Shown: positions 1 to 7,266, numbered from the stretch's first letter. The stretch is 25,510 bases of DNA from Deltaproteobacteria bacterium (GCA_019309665.1 JAFDFV010000008.1:1-25510), one strand, 5' to 3'. The notes: generated from the letters alone by a model not told the origin. Numbers and translations: made by a program.

Positions 1-548
1 AAATCAGATAAGATTTTTCCCTCCCAGAAATTGTTTGCAGGTATTTTATGAATGTCCTTAATTAAACTGAATTTAATATCATCGATTTTTTTCTCATAAA
101 TTCTTATAGCCAGTGTTTTCTCTCTAAGGTCATCTCCTTTCAACATTGCCTCGAATGTTATTAAGAGCATTTCACAGATCTTTGAATTTAAAAATGCGAC
201 TCTAATACATTCATTTTTTATCTGTTCGGGGATTTTTCCATCTAAGTAGTAATGAGCTGTGTCTTCAAGTACATCAAAAACATGATCGACAATCTCAACA
301 AATCTGCACAGATCCGGTCTGAGATATGGCAGAAAAGCGCCTTCATATATTTTTGAGATAATTTTTCTCCGGATAGAATCACTTTCACGTTCGAGATCAA
401 TTAAATTCCGCATAAGACTTTGGTCGTTGTTTTCTAAAGCTTTTCTGAACAAGTCACAAGCAGAGCAGAGGAGTTTGATATGTTCTCTCATATTGTTTGT
501 AACTTCCTGTTCTTTCTTGCCGAGGGATAGAATTTTTTCAAAAATCAT
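1..548 (-). CDS. DUF47/PhoU-like phosphate-transport accessory protein (partial)
   Basis: The frame is open from an ATG at 548-546 to the left edge, giving 182 codons without a stop; the C-terminus lies outside the window. The start MIFEKILSLGKKEQEV and the helix-rich, charged body (for example ESDSIRRKI and FVEIVDHVFDVLED) fit the DUF47 family (TIGR00153 type), which is distantly related to PhoU. Family members are usually about 210-225 residues, so roughly 30-40 residues are missing. They are soluble helical-bundle proteins, often encoded beside a Pit-type phosphate permease, which would be expected just left of the window. A GAGGTGAGC ribosome site precedes the ATG. The gene overlaps the end of the CBS-domain gene by 11 nt, so the two are probably translationally coupled. 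Family assignment is by eye; the role in phosphate uptake is inferred. Confidence 0.75.
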   Translation of the reverse strand, partial: MIFEKILSLGKKEQEVTNNMREHIKLLCSACDLFRKALENNDQSLMRNLIDLERESDSIRRKIISKIYEGAFLPYLRPDLCRFVEIVDHVFDVLEDTAHYYLDGKIPEQIKNECIRVAFLNSKICEMLLITFEAMLKGDDLREKTLAIRIYEKKIDDIKFSLIKDIHKIPANNFWEGKILSD

Positions 549-942
549 GCTCACCTCTTGCCCTCATGATCAGAGCACCTGCCATGACGTCCATTAAAGA
601 GATTACACCTATAATTTTTTCACCTTCGCATACAAAGATTCTTGCATTTTTTTTCTGCTCCATTAGTGATGCGACTTCATTCATGGCCGTATTCTTATCA
701 ATACAGGCAACCGGCTTCGAAGCAATTTTTCCGACTTTAACATCGTTAGGATTCAAGCCGTTGGCCAACACTTTAAAAACTATATCTCTTGCGGTGATAA
801 TTCCATGGTTCAAGCCCTTTCCTGGAAATTTAACCAGTAATGATCGAATTCGTCTATCGACCATTTTTTCAACCGCATCATATACTGTTCTATCAGCGTC
901 CACAGATTCTATTTTTGTTGTCATAAGTTCTTGTGCTTTCAT
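538..942 (-). CDS. Small two-CBS-domain protein
   Basis: The 134-residue protein consists almost entirely of a tandem CBS pair (a Bateman module). CBS1 is about residues 7-65 (MTTKIESVDADRTVYDAVEK then HGIITARDIVFKVLANG). CBS2 is about 72-126 (IASKPVACIDKNTAMNEVAS then IIGVISLMDVMA). Such modules usually bind adenosine nucleotides or SAM and regulate a partner; no catalytic domain is attached here. A GGGGGA ribosome site sits just upstream of the ATG, and the stop overlaps the start of the DUF47 gene. The context suggests a nucleotide-responsive partner of the phosphate-transport accessory protein. That partnership is inference; the CBS assignment is firm. Confidence 0.85.
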   Translation of the reverse strand: MKAQELMTTKIESVDADRTVYDAVEKMVDRRIRSLLVKFPGKGLNHGIITARDIVFKVLANGLNPNDVKVGKIASKPVACIDKNTAMNEVASLMEQKKNARIFVCEGEKIIGVISLMDVMAGALIMRARGEHDF

Positions 943-1008
943 ATTTTCCCCCGTTCCTAAGCAATTTTGGTTTGAAAAAAGTCATAAAAAATATTTTTCA
1001 ACCTTGTT

Positions 1009-1037
1009 TATATATTATAATTATCATACTTTGACAA
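1009..1037 (-). promoter_or_regulatory. Candidate sigma-70 promoter for the CBS-DUF47 pair
   Basis: On the minus strand TTGTCA (1037-1032) is followed after 17 bp by TATATA (1014-1009), about 65 nt upstream of the CBS gene start. The match is good at both boxes with ideal spacing. The area is AT-rich, so a chance match is possible. Confidence 0.45.
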
Positions 1038-1120
1038 AATATGTTAGCAAAAAGAAGGTACTTTCACGGTAACGTCGGTGCTAAAGCTTTAATATTAGGA
1101 GTTTATGGAGACTTCAAAAT

Positions 1121-1169
1121 CCGAATATCGAAATTCGAAACAATATCTAATATCTAATATCTAATGACC
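1121..1169. repeat. Seven consecutive 7-bp units (CCGAATA/TCGAAAT/AATATCT)
   Basis: The stretch reads in strict 7-bp phase: CCGAATA, TCGAAAT, TCGAAAC, AATATCT three times, then AATGACC. Unlike similar arrays later in the window, no complementary arm was found nearby. It lies in the 477-bp space between the divergent CBS gene and trxA and does not encode a plausible protein. Confidence 0.7.
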
Positions 1170-1190
1170 AAAATATTTCAGATAGTTATA

Positions 1191-1325
1191 CCTCGAAAGG
1201 CCACAGCTTGCGATTTTTTGCCGGCCCTGGACATCAACATCTGTGTTGCTCAGGTTTGAAGTAGCTTGCTATTTCGAGGACTTTTGCGATTGAAGATTGG
1301 TTAAAGATATGGTGAAGTCAAGTGG
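1191..1325. repeat. Degenerate repeat related to the element at 9583-9763
   Basis: CCTCGAAA at 1191 and TTTCGAGG at 1272 form an 8-bp inverted pair. From about 1258 to 1325 the sequence matches 9664-9730, sharing GCTATTTCGAGG, CTTTTGCGA, TGAAGAT and GGTTAAA, with roughly 80% identity by eye over about 65 bp. This looks like a decayed copy of the same intergenic element. It ends about 25 bp before the trxA promoter. Confidence 0.55.
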
Positions 1326-1349
1326 AAAATAACGATATTGATGGCAAGG

Positions 1350-1378
1350 TTGACAATACTTGTCTACAATATTATATT
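1350..1378 (+). promoter_or_regulatory. Strong sigma-70 promoter for trxA-trxB
   Basis: TTGACA (1350-1355) and TATATT (1373-1378) are separated by exactly 17 bp. This is the best consensus promoter seen in the window. Transcription should start near 1385, leaving a leader of about 35 nt before the thioredoxin start. Confidence 0.75.
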
Positions 1379-1419
1379 TCTATTATATTGTAAAATTTAT
1401 TACGGAAAGGATGATTATT

Positions 1420-1746
1420 ATGGTGGAAGGTATTTTGGAAATTGATGACGGCATTTTTGATGCCGAGGTTCTGAAGTCCGACAAACCGGTGCTTATAGAT
1501 TTCTGGGCTCCGTGGTGTGGACCATGCATGGCCATTTCCCCTTTGGTAGAACAGCTTGCCGGTGAATTTGGAGATAAAATCAAGTTTGTCAAATGCAATG
1601 TTGACGATAATCCAATCAGTCCCGGCAAATACGGAATAAGATCTATACCCACGCTTATGTTCTTCAAAGATGGTAATGTAGTAGAACAGGTGATAGGTAT
1701 AGTTGCCAAATCAAAGCTGGAGGAAGTTATAAACAAAATTTTATAG
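1420..1746 (+). CDS. trxA: Thioredoxin
   Basis: This 108-residue protein is a disulfide reductant that passes electrons from thioredoxin reductase to target proteins in the cytoplasm. The active site FWAPWCGPC has its redox cysteines at residues 33 and 36, and the cis-proline loop IPTLMFFKDG is present. I chose the ATG at 1420 because GGAAAGG (1404-1410) is then 9 nt upstream and the active-site cysteines fall where the family has them. The frame is open back to 1360, and an ATG at 1411 would touch the ribosome site directly. The gene follows a consensus promoter and precedes trxB by 11 bp, so the complete thioredoxin couple is one transcription unit. Confidence 0.95.
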   Translation: MVEGILEIDDGIFDAEVLKSDKPVLIDFWAPWCGPCMAISPLVEQLAGEFGDKIKFVKCNVDDNPISPGKYGIRSIPTLMFFKDGNVVEQVIGIVAKSKLEEVINKIL

Positions 1747-1757
1747 GAAACTTTGTA

Positions 1758-2675
1758 ATGAAAAGTGTTGATTATGACCTTGTTATAATCGGCGGTGGTC
1801 CGGCCGGGCTCACCGCCGGTCTTTATGCTGCACGCGCCAGATTGAACGTAATCCTGATTGAAAAAATTGTGCCGGGAGGACAGGTCCTCATAACTGACTG
1901 GATAGAAAATTATCCAGGCTTTCCAGAAGGAATCAGCGGGCCTGACTTGATTCAGAAAATGACCGAGCAGGTTAAAAAATTTGATCTTAATATAGAATCA
2001 AATGAAGTAATTTCTCTTGATTTGTCTGAGCCTGTCAAGAAAATTAAGTTAAGCGACAGGACTATCACAAGCCACACAATTATTATAGCTACAGGAGCTT
2101 CACCCAAAAAGCTCGGCATCCCAGGTGAAGATATGTTTTTTGGAAGAGGCTTATCTACATGCGCAACCTGTGACGCACCTTTTTTCAAAAACAAGATAGT
2201 TGCGGCAGTGGGGGGCGGAGATACCGCTGTTCAGGAAAGTATATTTCTGACCAAATTCGTCCAAAAGGTTTATCTTATTCATAGAAGAGATCAATTAAGG
2301 GCAACCAGGATCCTGCAGGAACGGGCATTTGCCAATGATAAAATCGAATTTATCTGGGATTCCGTATTAACAAGTATTGATGGTTTAGCCAATGTAGAAA
2401 AGATTACAGTAAAAAATGTTAAAACAGGGGAAACAAAAGAACTCTCCGTGGACGGCTGTTTTATATGGACAGGCATACTACCTAACACAAATTTTTTAAA
2501 AGATGAAATAAAAGTAGACAATTACGGCTTTATAATAGTCGACTCGAATATGCAGTCATCAGTACCGGGTGTGTTTGCAGCAGGTGATGTAAGAACTACC
2601 GGCCTGCGCCAGATTGTAACCGCTGTTGGAGATGCAGCAAGCGCTGTATTTTCGGCAGAACATTATATAGCCTAA
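1758..2675 (+). CDS. trxB: Thioredoxin-disulfide reductase
   Basis: The 305-residue flavoenzyme transfers electrons from NADPH through FAD to thioredoxin. The FAD-binding segment IIGGGPAGLTAGLYAARA is near the N-terminus. The redox motif CATC has cysteines at 135 and 138, GGGDTAVQES marks the pyridine-nucleotide domain, and the C-terminal FAD motif GVFAAGDVR is intact. AGGAAAC lies 7 nt before the ATG. It follows the thioredoxin gene by 11 bp. The stop codon and preceding Ala codon (2670-2675) fall inside the left end of the palindromic repeat at 2671. The last residues of the protein may therefore be defined by an insertion; nothing essential is missing. Confidence 0.95.
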   Translation: MKSVDYDLVIIGGGPAGLTAGLYAARARLNVILIEKIVPGGQVLITDWIENYPGFPEGISGPDLIQKMTEQVKKFDLNIESNEVISLDLSEPVKKIKLSDRTITSHTIIIATGASPKKLGIPGEDMFFGRGLSTCATCDAPFFKNKIVAAVGGGDTAVQESIFLTKFVQKVYLIHRRDQLRATRILQERAFANDKIEFIWDSVLTSIDGLANVEKITVKNVKTGETKELSVDGCFIWTGILPNTNFLKDEIKVDNYGFIIVDSNMQSSVPGVFAAGDVRTTGLRQIVTAVGDAASAVFSAEHYIA

Positions 2676-2829
2676 ATTGAGCGATTTTTTACTCGACTTG
2701 CACCAATCTCTTGCGCATCAAAGACTTGCGAAAAGACTCGACATATCCATTGGTATGCCTACGCTTTTCGCAAATCTTGCTGCATCAAGATCTCGGTACA
2801 TTTCTTCGCAAAAAATCGCTCAACTTAGA
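2671..2829 (+). repeat. 159-bp near-palindromic repeat, copy 1
   Basis: The ends are inverted repeats: CCTAAATTGAGCGATTTTTT at the left and AAAAAATCGCTCAACTTAGA at the right. The two halves align with each other along their whole length (for example CTTGCGAAAAG against CTTTTCGCAAAT), so the RNA or single strand would form one long imperfect hairpin. The centre carries CATATCCATTGGTATG, itself nearly palindromic. Copies of the same length lie at 4292-4450, and a truncated inverted one at 9826-9960. This copy overlaps the trxB stop codon and ends 18 bp before bamD. Confidence 0.9.
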
Positions 2830-2847
2830 CATGGAAAATATTAAACA

Positions 2848-3492
2848 ATGAAACGTATTTTAACAATTGCCATCATTTCATTACTTGTCTTTTCAAGTTG
2901 TGCCTGGCTTGAGCCAAAAGAAGAAAAGAGCATCCAGGAACTTGCAAGTAGTGGAATGAATGAGTTTAAAAAAGAGAATTATAAAACATCAATAGAATAT
3001 TTTGAAAAATTAAGGGACTGGTATCCTTTCAGCAAATATGCAATTCTTGCAGAGCTGAAAATCGCTGATTCATATTACAAATTACAGGAGTATGAAGAGG
3101 CTATATCTGCATATGATGAGTTCGTTAACCTTCATCCGCGTAACGAGGCAATTGCTTATGTTATCTATCAGATAGGACTTTGCTATTTTGAACAGATAGA
3201 TACTGTTGATCGAGACCAGACCACAGCGCAAAAAGCACTGGATACTTTTAAAAAGCTGATTAAACAGTTCCCGGAAAACGCCTATGCAAACAGAGCAAGA
3301 GTTAAATTAAAAAAATGCTTAAAAAGTCTTGCAGGGCATGAATTCTACGTAGGATTCTTTTATTACAAAAGCAAGCACTATAAAGCAGCTTTGAGCCGTT
3401 TCGAGGCTGTCCTTACCAATTATCCCGATGTTGGAATTCATCATAAATCCCTTCAGCACCTTGCTTTGTGTAAAAAATATATAAAAGAATAA
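2848..3492 (+). CDS. bamD: Outer-membrane assembly lipoprotein BamD
   Basis: The 214-residue product starts with a lipoprotein signal, MKRILTIAIISLLVFSSC. The lipidated cysteine would be residue 18, with Phe rather than the usual Leu at -3. The rest is tetratricopeptide-like: FKKENYKTSIEYFEKLRDWYP, YKLQEYEEAISAYDEFVNLHP, ALDTFKKLIKQFPENAYA and YYKSKHYKAALSRFEAV. These repeats match the BamD/ComL family, a periplasmic-face lipoprotein of the Bam complex that helps insert outer-membrane beta-barrels. The ribosome site is weak (GGAA, 11 nt upstream), and the repeat at 2671-2829 lies directly upstream, so it may have displaced the native leader. DUF523 follows after 7 bp. Confidence 0.88.
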   Translation: MKRILTIAIISLLVFSSCAWLEPKEEKSIQELASSGMNEFKKENYKTSIEYFEKLRDWYPFSKYAILAELKIADSYYKLQEYEEAISAYDEFVNLHPRNEAIAYVIYQIGLCYFEQIDTVDRDQTTAQKALDTFKKLIKQFPENAYANRARVKLKKCLKSLAGHEFYVGFFYYKSKHYKAALSRFEAVLTNYPDVGIHHKSLQHLALCKKYIKE

Positions 3493-3499
3493 GGACCTT

Positions 3500-3907
3500 A
3501 TGATAGCAATAAGCGCCTGCCTTTTAGGATACAAATGCAGATATGATGGTAAAAGCAAAAAAAACTCAGCCTTAATAAAGCTGATGGGATCTGAAAAAAT
3601 TCTTCCGATCTGTCCCGAAGAGCTTGGCGGACTTACTACTCCAAGAGCTCCCTCAATTCTCGTTGAAGGAGATGGTTTTGATGTTCTGGATGGAACAGCT
3701 AAAGTTGTAAACAGTTTCGGTGATGATAATACTGAGGCATTTATTGAAGGAGCCTATGCAGCATTGGATATGATCAGGGAACAAAAAATCAAGCGCTGCT
3801 TTCTTAAAGATAAAAGCCCCTCATGTGGAGTTGGCGAAAAATATTTAACCGGAGTAACGGCCGCACTTTTAATCCGAAAAGGATATATTGTTGAAGAGTT
3901 TAGTTAA
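3500..3907 (+). CDS. DUF523 family protein (TudS-like Fe-S desulfidase)
   Basis: The 135-residue protein has the hallmarks of DUF523: the N-terminal ISACLLGYKCRYDG, then ICPEELGGLTTPR, and the C-terminal FLKDKSPSCGVG. Cysteines are at residues 7, 13, 38, 100 and 109. The characterised member TudS is a [4Fe-4S] thiouracil desulfidase that holds its cluster with three cysteines; Cys7, Cys38 and Cys109 are the likely ligands here. DUF1722, which is fused in some relatives, is absent. It follows bamD by 7 bp and is probably cotranscribed with it. The substrate in this organism is unknown, so no symbol is given. Confidence 0.85.
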   Translation: MIAISACLLGYKCRYDGKSKKNSALIKLMGSEKILPICPEELGGLTTPRAPSILVEGDGFDVLDGTAKVVNSFGDDNTEAFIEGAYAALDMIREQKIKRCFLKDKSPSCGVGEKYLTGVTAALLIRKGYIVEEFS

Positions 3908-3997
3908 AAAAAATACTTTACACTCAATAAATTTTGTTGTAAAAACTGAAATTCTGGTTTTTAAATTTCTGAAAATATAATTTTAGGAGAACTAATC

Positions 3998-4189
3998 ATG
4001 TCAAGAATGTGTGAAATATGCGGAAAAAAGCCACTTGTAGGCAATAACGTTAGTCATGCCCACAATATAACAAAACGTCGTTTTAAACCAAACCTTCAAA
4101 GAGTGCGCGCCATTCATAAAGGAAGAGTAAAAAGAATAGTAGTATGCACCAGTTGTATAAGGTCGGGTTGTGTTGTAAAAACGTCTTGA
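3998..4189 (+). CDS. rpmB: 50S ribosomal protein L28
   Basis: This 63-residue protein of the large ribosomal subunit begins MSRMCEICGKKPLVGNNVSH and contains the typical HNITKRRFKPNLQ core. Four cysteines in two CxxC pairs (5/8 and 50/53) mark the zinc-binding form of L28, and a further Cys is at 58. TTAGGAGA gives a good ribosome site 9 nt before the ATG. It stands alone between DUF523 and the second 159-bp repeat. No convincing promoter was found: a TATAAT at 3976 lies too close to the start codon. Confidence 0.95.
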   Translation: MSRMCEICGKKPLVGNNVSHAHNITKRRFKPNLQRVRAIHKGRVKRIVVCTSCIRSGCVVKTS

Positions 4190-4291
4190 TTGTCCACCCT
4201 ATAACTTGTGACAAAATCGGAAAACGAGCCGACTTTCACAATGTATACAAAACCAAATCTAAAGCAGCAAAAAGCACCCGACCTACTCCAA

Positions 4292-4450
4292 CCTAAATTG
4301 AGCGATTTTTTACTCAATCTGCGCCGATCTCTTGCGCAGAAAGGCTTCGCAAAAATCCTCGACATATCCACGGGTATGCCTGCGGTTTTTGCAGATCCTT
4401 ATGCATCAAGATCTCAACACATATCTTCGCAAAAAATCGCTCAACTTAGG
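4292..4450 (+). repeat. 159-bp near-palindromic repeat, copy 2
   Basis: It has the same length and orientation as copy 1, with termini CCTAAATTGAGCGATTTTT and AAAAATCGCTCAACTTAGG. It occupies most of the informative part of the 377-bp space between rpmB and the folC remnant. Nothing else was recognised there: 4190-4291 and 4451-4566 show no gene, promoter or clear terminator. The centre reads CATATCCACGGGTATG, slightly diverged from copy 1. Confidence 0.9.
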
Positions 4451-4566
4451 TCCAAACAATAAAAGTGTAGTCAGTAACGTCACACCTGTAAATACGCAAA
4501 CTACATGATATTGTTAAACAATTATGCCTTTCCTAAAAGGGAACTTCAGCCTAAAGCGTTACACAA

Positions 4567-5794
4567 TTACCTGTTTTTTAATAGAAGAGAAGAGGCGGGA
4601 CTTTTCTCAAAATATTCAATTGCTTCGCCGACCAGGTAAAGTGAGCCGGCAATGCAGATTGCTTCGTTTTTAGGTGTTGTTTTAATGGCATGTTTTATGG
4701 CCTGGCTGACGTCGGGAATAATTTTTATATCTGAAATTACTTCTTTTGCAGCAGAATAAAGTTTTTCAGGCAACAGCGCCCGGTTTATCTTTGGCTGTAA
4801 GTGTTATATTTCTGCCGGCAAGATTTTTGGACAGATAGTTTACAAGTCTTCTTGTTGCAATTATATTGTGCGCTCCGTCAAGGATTATCAAGGGATTTTC
4901 AGAAACTATATCCAGCCTTCCTGGCCAGCGGTTTTTTTCAAGCCCCCTTTGCATACTCATTAGAGAACTTTCTGTTTTATTTTTATTCAGCAGTTCGCAT
5001 GCCGCAAGCACAAGCCCTGCATTGTCGATCTGGTGATTTCCTCGCAAGCCTGTGCGCAAATCGCGCCATGTATTTTCTATTCCAAAGTAGTTAAAGCTTT
5101 CGTTTTTATTCCTTCTTACTTTAAATTCATCTCCAAGACGATAAAAGGGCGCTGACTTTTTTCTGGCAATATCTTTTAAGGTCGAGATGGCGCTTTTCTG
5201 TCCGGCGCCTGTTACAACAGGTATGTTGTTTTTTATTATCCCGCCTTTTTCACCTGCAATTTGTTTTATGGTGTTTCCAAGATACATTCTGTGTTCAAGT
5301 GATATGTTGGAAATTATGGTGAGGGCGGGGTTTATGATGTTGGTTGCGTCAAGCCTTCCTCCCATACCTGTTTCTATTACAGCCCAGTCCACTTTTTGTT
5401 TTCCAAATTCATAAAGCGCCATTGCAGTGGAGTATTCAAAGAAAGTCGGCTCGCGTTTTCCTGTTGATACGTTTTTTAATGCTTCATATGCTTCAACAAT
5501 ATTTTTATTTGAAACAGGCTGGTTGTTTATTCGTATTCTTTCATTAAAACGAACAAGATGAGGTGAAGTATAAAGCCCTACCCTGTAATTTGATTCTTTA
5601 AGAATTGAAGCAATGGAGGATGCAATTGATCCTTTTCCGTTTGTTCCCGCCACATGAATGCACGAAAAGTTGTCCTGAGGATTACCCAGGGCATGCATCA
5701 TACTTTTGATGGTTGAAAGGCCGAGTTTGATCCCAAACCTTTTCAGGCCGTACATAGTCTGAATACATTTATTGTAATGATCCTTTGAGTTCAT
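4567..5794 (-). pseudogene. folC: Folylpolyglutamate/dihydrofolate synthase, broken by an internal deletion
   Basis: The first frame (5794 down to 4766) encodes the N-terminal Mur-ligase-like part, with the P-loop AGTNGKGS, TSPHLVRFNERI, ETGMGGRLDATN and ILDGAHN. After the strand at NITL it runs into TAKDKPGAVA and stops. The C-terminus continues in another frame from about 4800 to 4567: LQPKINRALLPEKLYSA and ending in AGSLYLVGEAIEYF. Joined, the pieces give about 409 residues, whereas the family has about 420-440. Twenty to thirty residues normally lie between ITL and the TQPK-like strand, so an out-of-frame deletion near 4795-4806 is the simplest reading. FolC is normally needed to make and lengthen folates, so a sequencing or assembly error must be considered. 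An in-frame GTG at 5800 is an alternative start; no clear ribosome site exists. Confidence 0.8.
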
Positions 5795-5800
5795 AGTCAC

Positions 5801-5834
5801 AAAAAACCCGGCAAAAATTAATATTCCTGCCGGG
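5801..5834 (-). terminator. Intrinsic terminator after rpsU
   Basis: On the minus strand a 7-bp stem, CCCGGCA/TGCCGGG, with a 14-nt loop is followed by TTTTTT. It lies 30 bp past the rpsU stop and directly before the folC start. folC transcription must therefore depend on read-through or on an unseen promoter. Confidence 0.8.
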
Positions 5835-5863
5835 TTTAAGTTTTATTGATTTTTAACCTTGTT

Positions 5864-6064
5864 TTATCTGTATCTTTTAGAAGCTGTAATCCTCTGTCTT
5901 CTTAAAGCTTCGCGCTGCTTGCGACGTTTGTGCTCGCTTGGCTTTTCATAGCTTTTTTTTAGCTTCAGTCTTTTAAAAAGGCCGTCATTCTGAATCTTCT
6001 TTTTCAGAATGCGCATAGCCTTTTCAACGTCATTGTCATAAACCTTGACTTGAATTTCCTTCAA
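5864..6064 (-). CDS. rpsU: 30S ribosomal protein S21
   Basis: This small basic protein of 66 residues belongs to the 30S subunit. MKEIQVKVYDNDVEKAMRI followed by KKIQNDGLFKRLKLKKSYEKPSE and an Arg/Lys-rich tail is a full-length S21. The start appears to be TTG at 6064; no in-frame ATG precedes it before a plausible N-terminus is lost. GAGGAG lies only 1-2 nt upstream of the TTG, unusually close, so the G-rich run just before it may act as the ribosome site instead. A strong terminator follows. Confidence 0.92.
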   Translation of the reverse strand: MKEIQVKVYDNDVEKAMRILKKKIQNDGLFKRLKLKKSYEKPSEHKRRKQREALRRQRITASKRYR

Positions 6065-6178
6065 ACTCCTCGCCCCCTTCTTTCCATCAGACGAATATAT
6101 ATAACCTAAAGTATAAAAAATCTCCGATGTTTTTTAACTTAATTTTTTAAAATAACTAATTTTTAATCACATGGCAAG

Positions 6179-6219
6179 AAAAAAATGTGTCCGGGTCTTA
6201 AATTTAAGATCCGGACACA
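6179..6219 (-). terminator. Palindrome with T-run: adk terminator and REP-like repeat
   Basis: Positions 6186-6219 are a 34-bp palindrome with one mismatch (arms TGTGTCCGG and CCGGACACA, centre TTAAATTTAA). On the minus strand it is followed by seven T residues, so it makes a strong terminator 50 bp past the adk stop. The sequence style (GTCCGG outer arms, AT-rich centre) also resembles REP-type palindromes; no REP-associated transposase is in the window. Confidence 0.7.
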
Positions 6220-6269
6220 GACAGGGACCAGGTAATTTAGGTTTGAATATAACCTGAATTGAGTCTTTT

Positions 6270-6944
6270 CTACAGTTTTGAAATAAGCTCTGCTGTAACT
6301 GATTTTATGTCTGCAGCGCCGTCCAGGGTAATGTATTTAATGGATCCGCCTTGTGCTGCGAGGTCTTTGAAATAATAGGCTGCTGCAAGTGTGCCGGTGT
6401 CGGCGTCATAGTAAATGCCGTGGCGTTTGTCGATGGCTCCCTCATCCTGATCGTCGGCTCTTTTGGATAAAGCACCGCCGCATACCCGGCATTTGTCTCC
6501 ATCAGGTTTAATTGCATCAATAAAGATATTGTTGGGATGGTTGTTGTCATTTGCGCAGAGCCTGCGACCCATGATTCTGTCTTTGGCAATCTGGCGGTCA
6601 AGTAGTATTTCCACGACAATGTCGAGGCTCATGTTTTCTGCTTTGAGAGCTTCATCAAGCTTTATTGCCTGGTTCTTGTTTCTTGGAAAGCCGTCGAGTA
6701 GCCAGCCGACTTTACAATCATCTTGCTTCAGGCGGTCGAGTATCATTGGTATTGTAATTTCGTCTGGTACTAATTCGCCTTTGTCGATATATTCCTTGGC
6801 CTGTTTGCCAAGTTCTGTGCCGCCCTTGATATTGTCACGAAAAATAGCGCCCGATTCAATGTGGGCAGCATTGTATCTATCTTTTACAATGGCTCCCTGA
6901 GTTCCTTTTCCGCTGCCGTTTGGACCAAAAAACAAAATGTTCAT
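6270..6944 (-). CDS. adk: Adenylate kinase
   Basis: The 224-residue enzyme interconverts ATP plus AMP with two ADP. The P-loop GPNGSGKGT is at residues 7-15. The AMP-binding region includes IESGAIFRD and ELVPDEITIPMI, and the signature LLDGFPRNKNQA is near residue 82. The LID is long (about 128-164) and carries Cys130 with Asp133, plus Cys152 and Cys155. This CxxD...CxxC set could bind a metal, although the first pair is not the usual CxxC. AAAGGAGA precedes the ATG by 7 nt. It has its own promoter and structured leader upstream and a terminator downstream, so it is probably monocistronic. Confidence 0.93.
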   Translation of the reverse strand: MNILFFGPNGSGKGTQGAIVKDRYNAAHIESGAIFRDNIKGGTELGKQAKEYIDKGELVPDEITIPMILDRLKQDDCKVGWLLDGFPRNKNQAIKLDEALKAENMSLDIVVEILLDRQIAKDRIMGRRLCANDNNHPNNIFIDAIKPDGDKCRVCGGALSKRADDQDEGAIDKRHGIYYDADTGTLAAAYYFKDLAAQGGSIKYITLDGAADIKSVTAELISKL

Positions 6945-6985
6945 AAGATTCTCCTTTCGATGTAGTAATGTTTTGTTATAATTTA

Positions 6986-7049
6986 CGGATTTTCTTTCAG
7001 ATAGCTTTTCACTAACCCTTTTGCGGGCTATTTGTTTTTGTTAAATCCG
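6986..7049 (-). promoter_or_regulatory. Structured leader in the adk 5' UTR
   Basis: On the minus strand an outer stem, CGGATTT (7049-7043) with AAATCCG (6992-6986), encloses ATAG/CTAT (7031-7028 with 7004-7001). An inner CCC/GGG hairpin has the loop GCAAAA side. A-rich internal loops separate the tiers. It lies 42 nt before the adk start and downstream of the putative promoter. It does not match any riboswitch consensus I know. It could be a protein-binding or regulatory leader, or a chance fold. Confidence 0.35.
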
Positions 7050-7087
7050 AAGTCAAAAAAAATTTACAAAGCCATCAAACTTGTTTT

Positions 7088-7114
7088 ATTATAAAAATAG
7101 GTGTATAATGTCAA
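7088..7114 (-). promoter_or_regulatory. Candidate sigma-70 promoter for adk
   Basis: On the minus strand there is a perfect TTGACA (7114-7109) and a perfect TATAAT (7093-7088). The spacer is 15 bp, shorter than the usual 16-18. It would give a leader of about 135 nt, which holds the nested fold at 6986-7049. Confidence 0.55.
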
Positions 7115-7136
7115 GAATAACCCGGCTTTCGGCTTT

Positions 7137-7226
7137 GAAACTTGAAACTTGAAATTGGAAAGTAGAAATTGGGGAGAGATAAAACGAGTTTGCGAGTTGG
7201 GTGTCTACAAATTCCAATTTCAATGT
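7137..7226. repeat. Heptad-armed hairpin (GAAACTT/GAAATTG units)
   Basis: Left arm in 7-bp phase: GAAACTT, GAAACTT, GAAATTG, GAAAGTA, GAAATTG (7137-7171). TTGAAATTGGAA at 7149 is the exact complement of TTCCAATTTCAA near 7211. It occupies the gap between the convergent-side end of cca (7267) and the adk promoter. The same GAAA-based heptads occur inside the MITE copies at 8622 and 11922. Confidence 0.75.
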
Positions 7227-7266
7227 TCCGTGAACGCTTACCGTCAAGAGAATGAAAATTTAACTT

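Noticed and set aside
566..1072. 168-codon plus-strand open frame opposite the CBS gene
   Set aside because: It is antisense to a well-supported CBS-domain protein and has no coherent domain character.
3976..3981. TATAAT before rpmB as a promoter
   Set aside because: Transcription would start inside the ribosome site about 10 nt before the ATG, and no -35 box lies at the right distance.
4208..4462. 84-codon open frame after rpmB
   Set aside because: Most of it is the 159-bp repeat read in one frame; there is no ribosome site and no family match. The same peptide appears in the other repeat copies.
6463..6900. 145-codon plus-strand open frame over adk
   Set aside because: It is the antisense shadow of adenylate kinase, whose motifs are complete on the minus strand.
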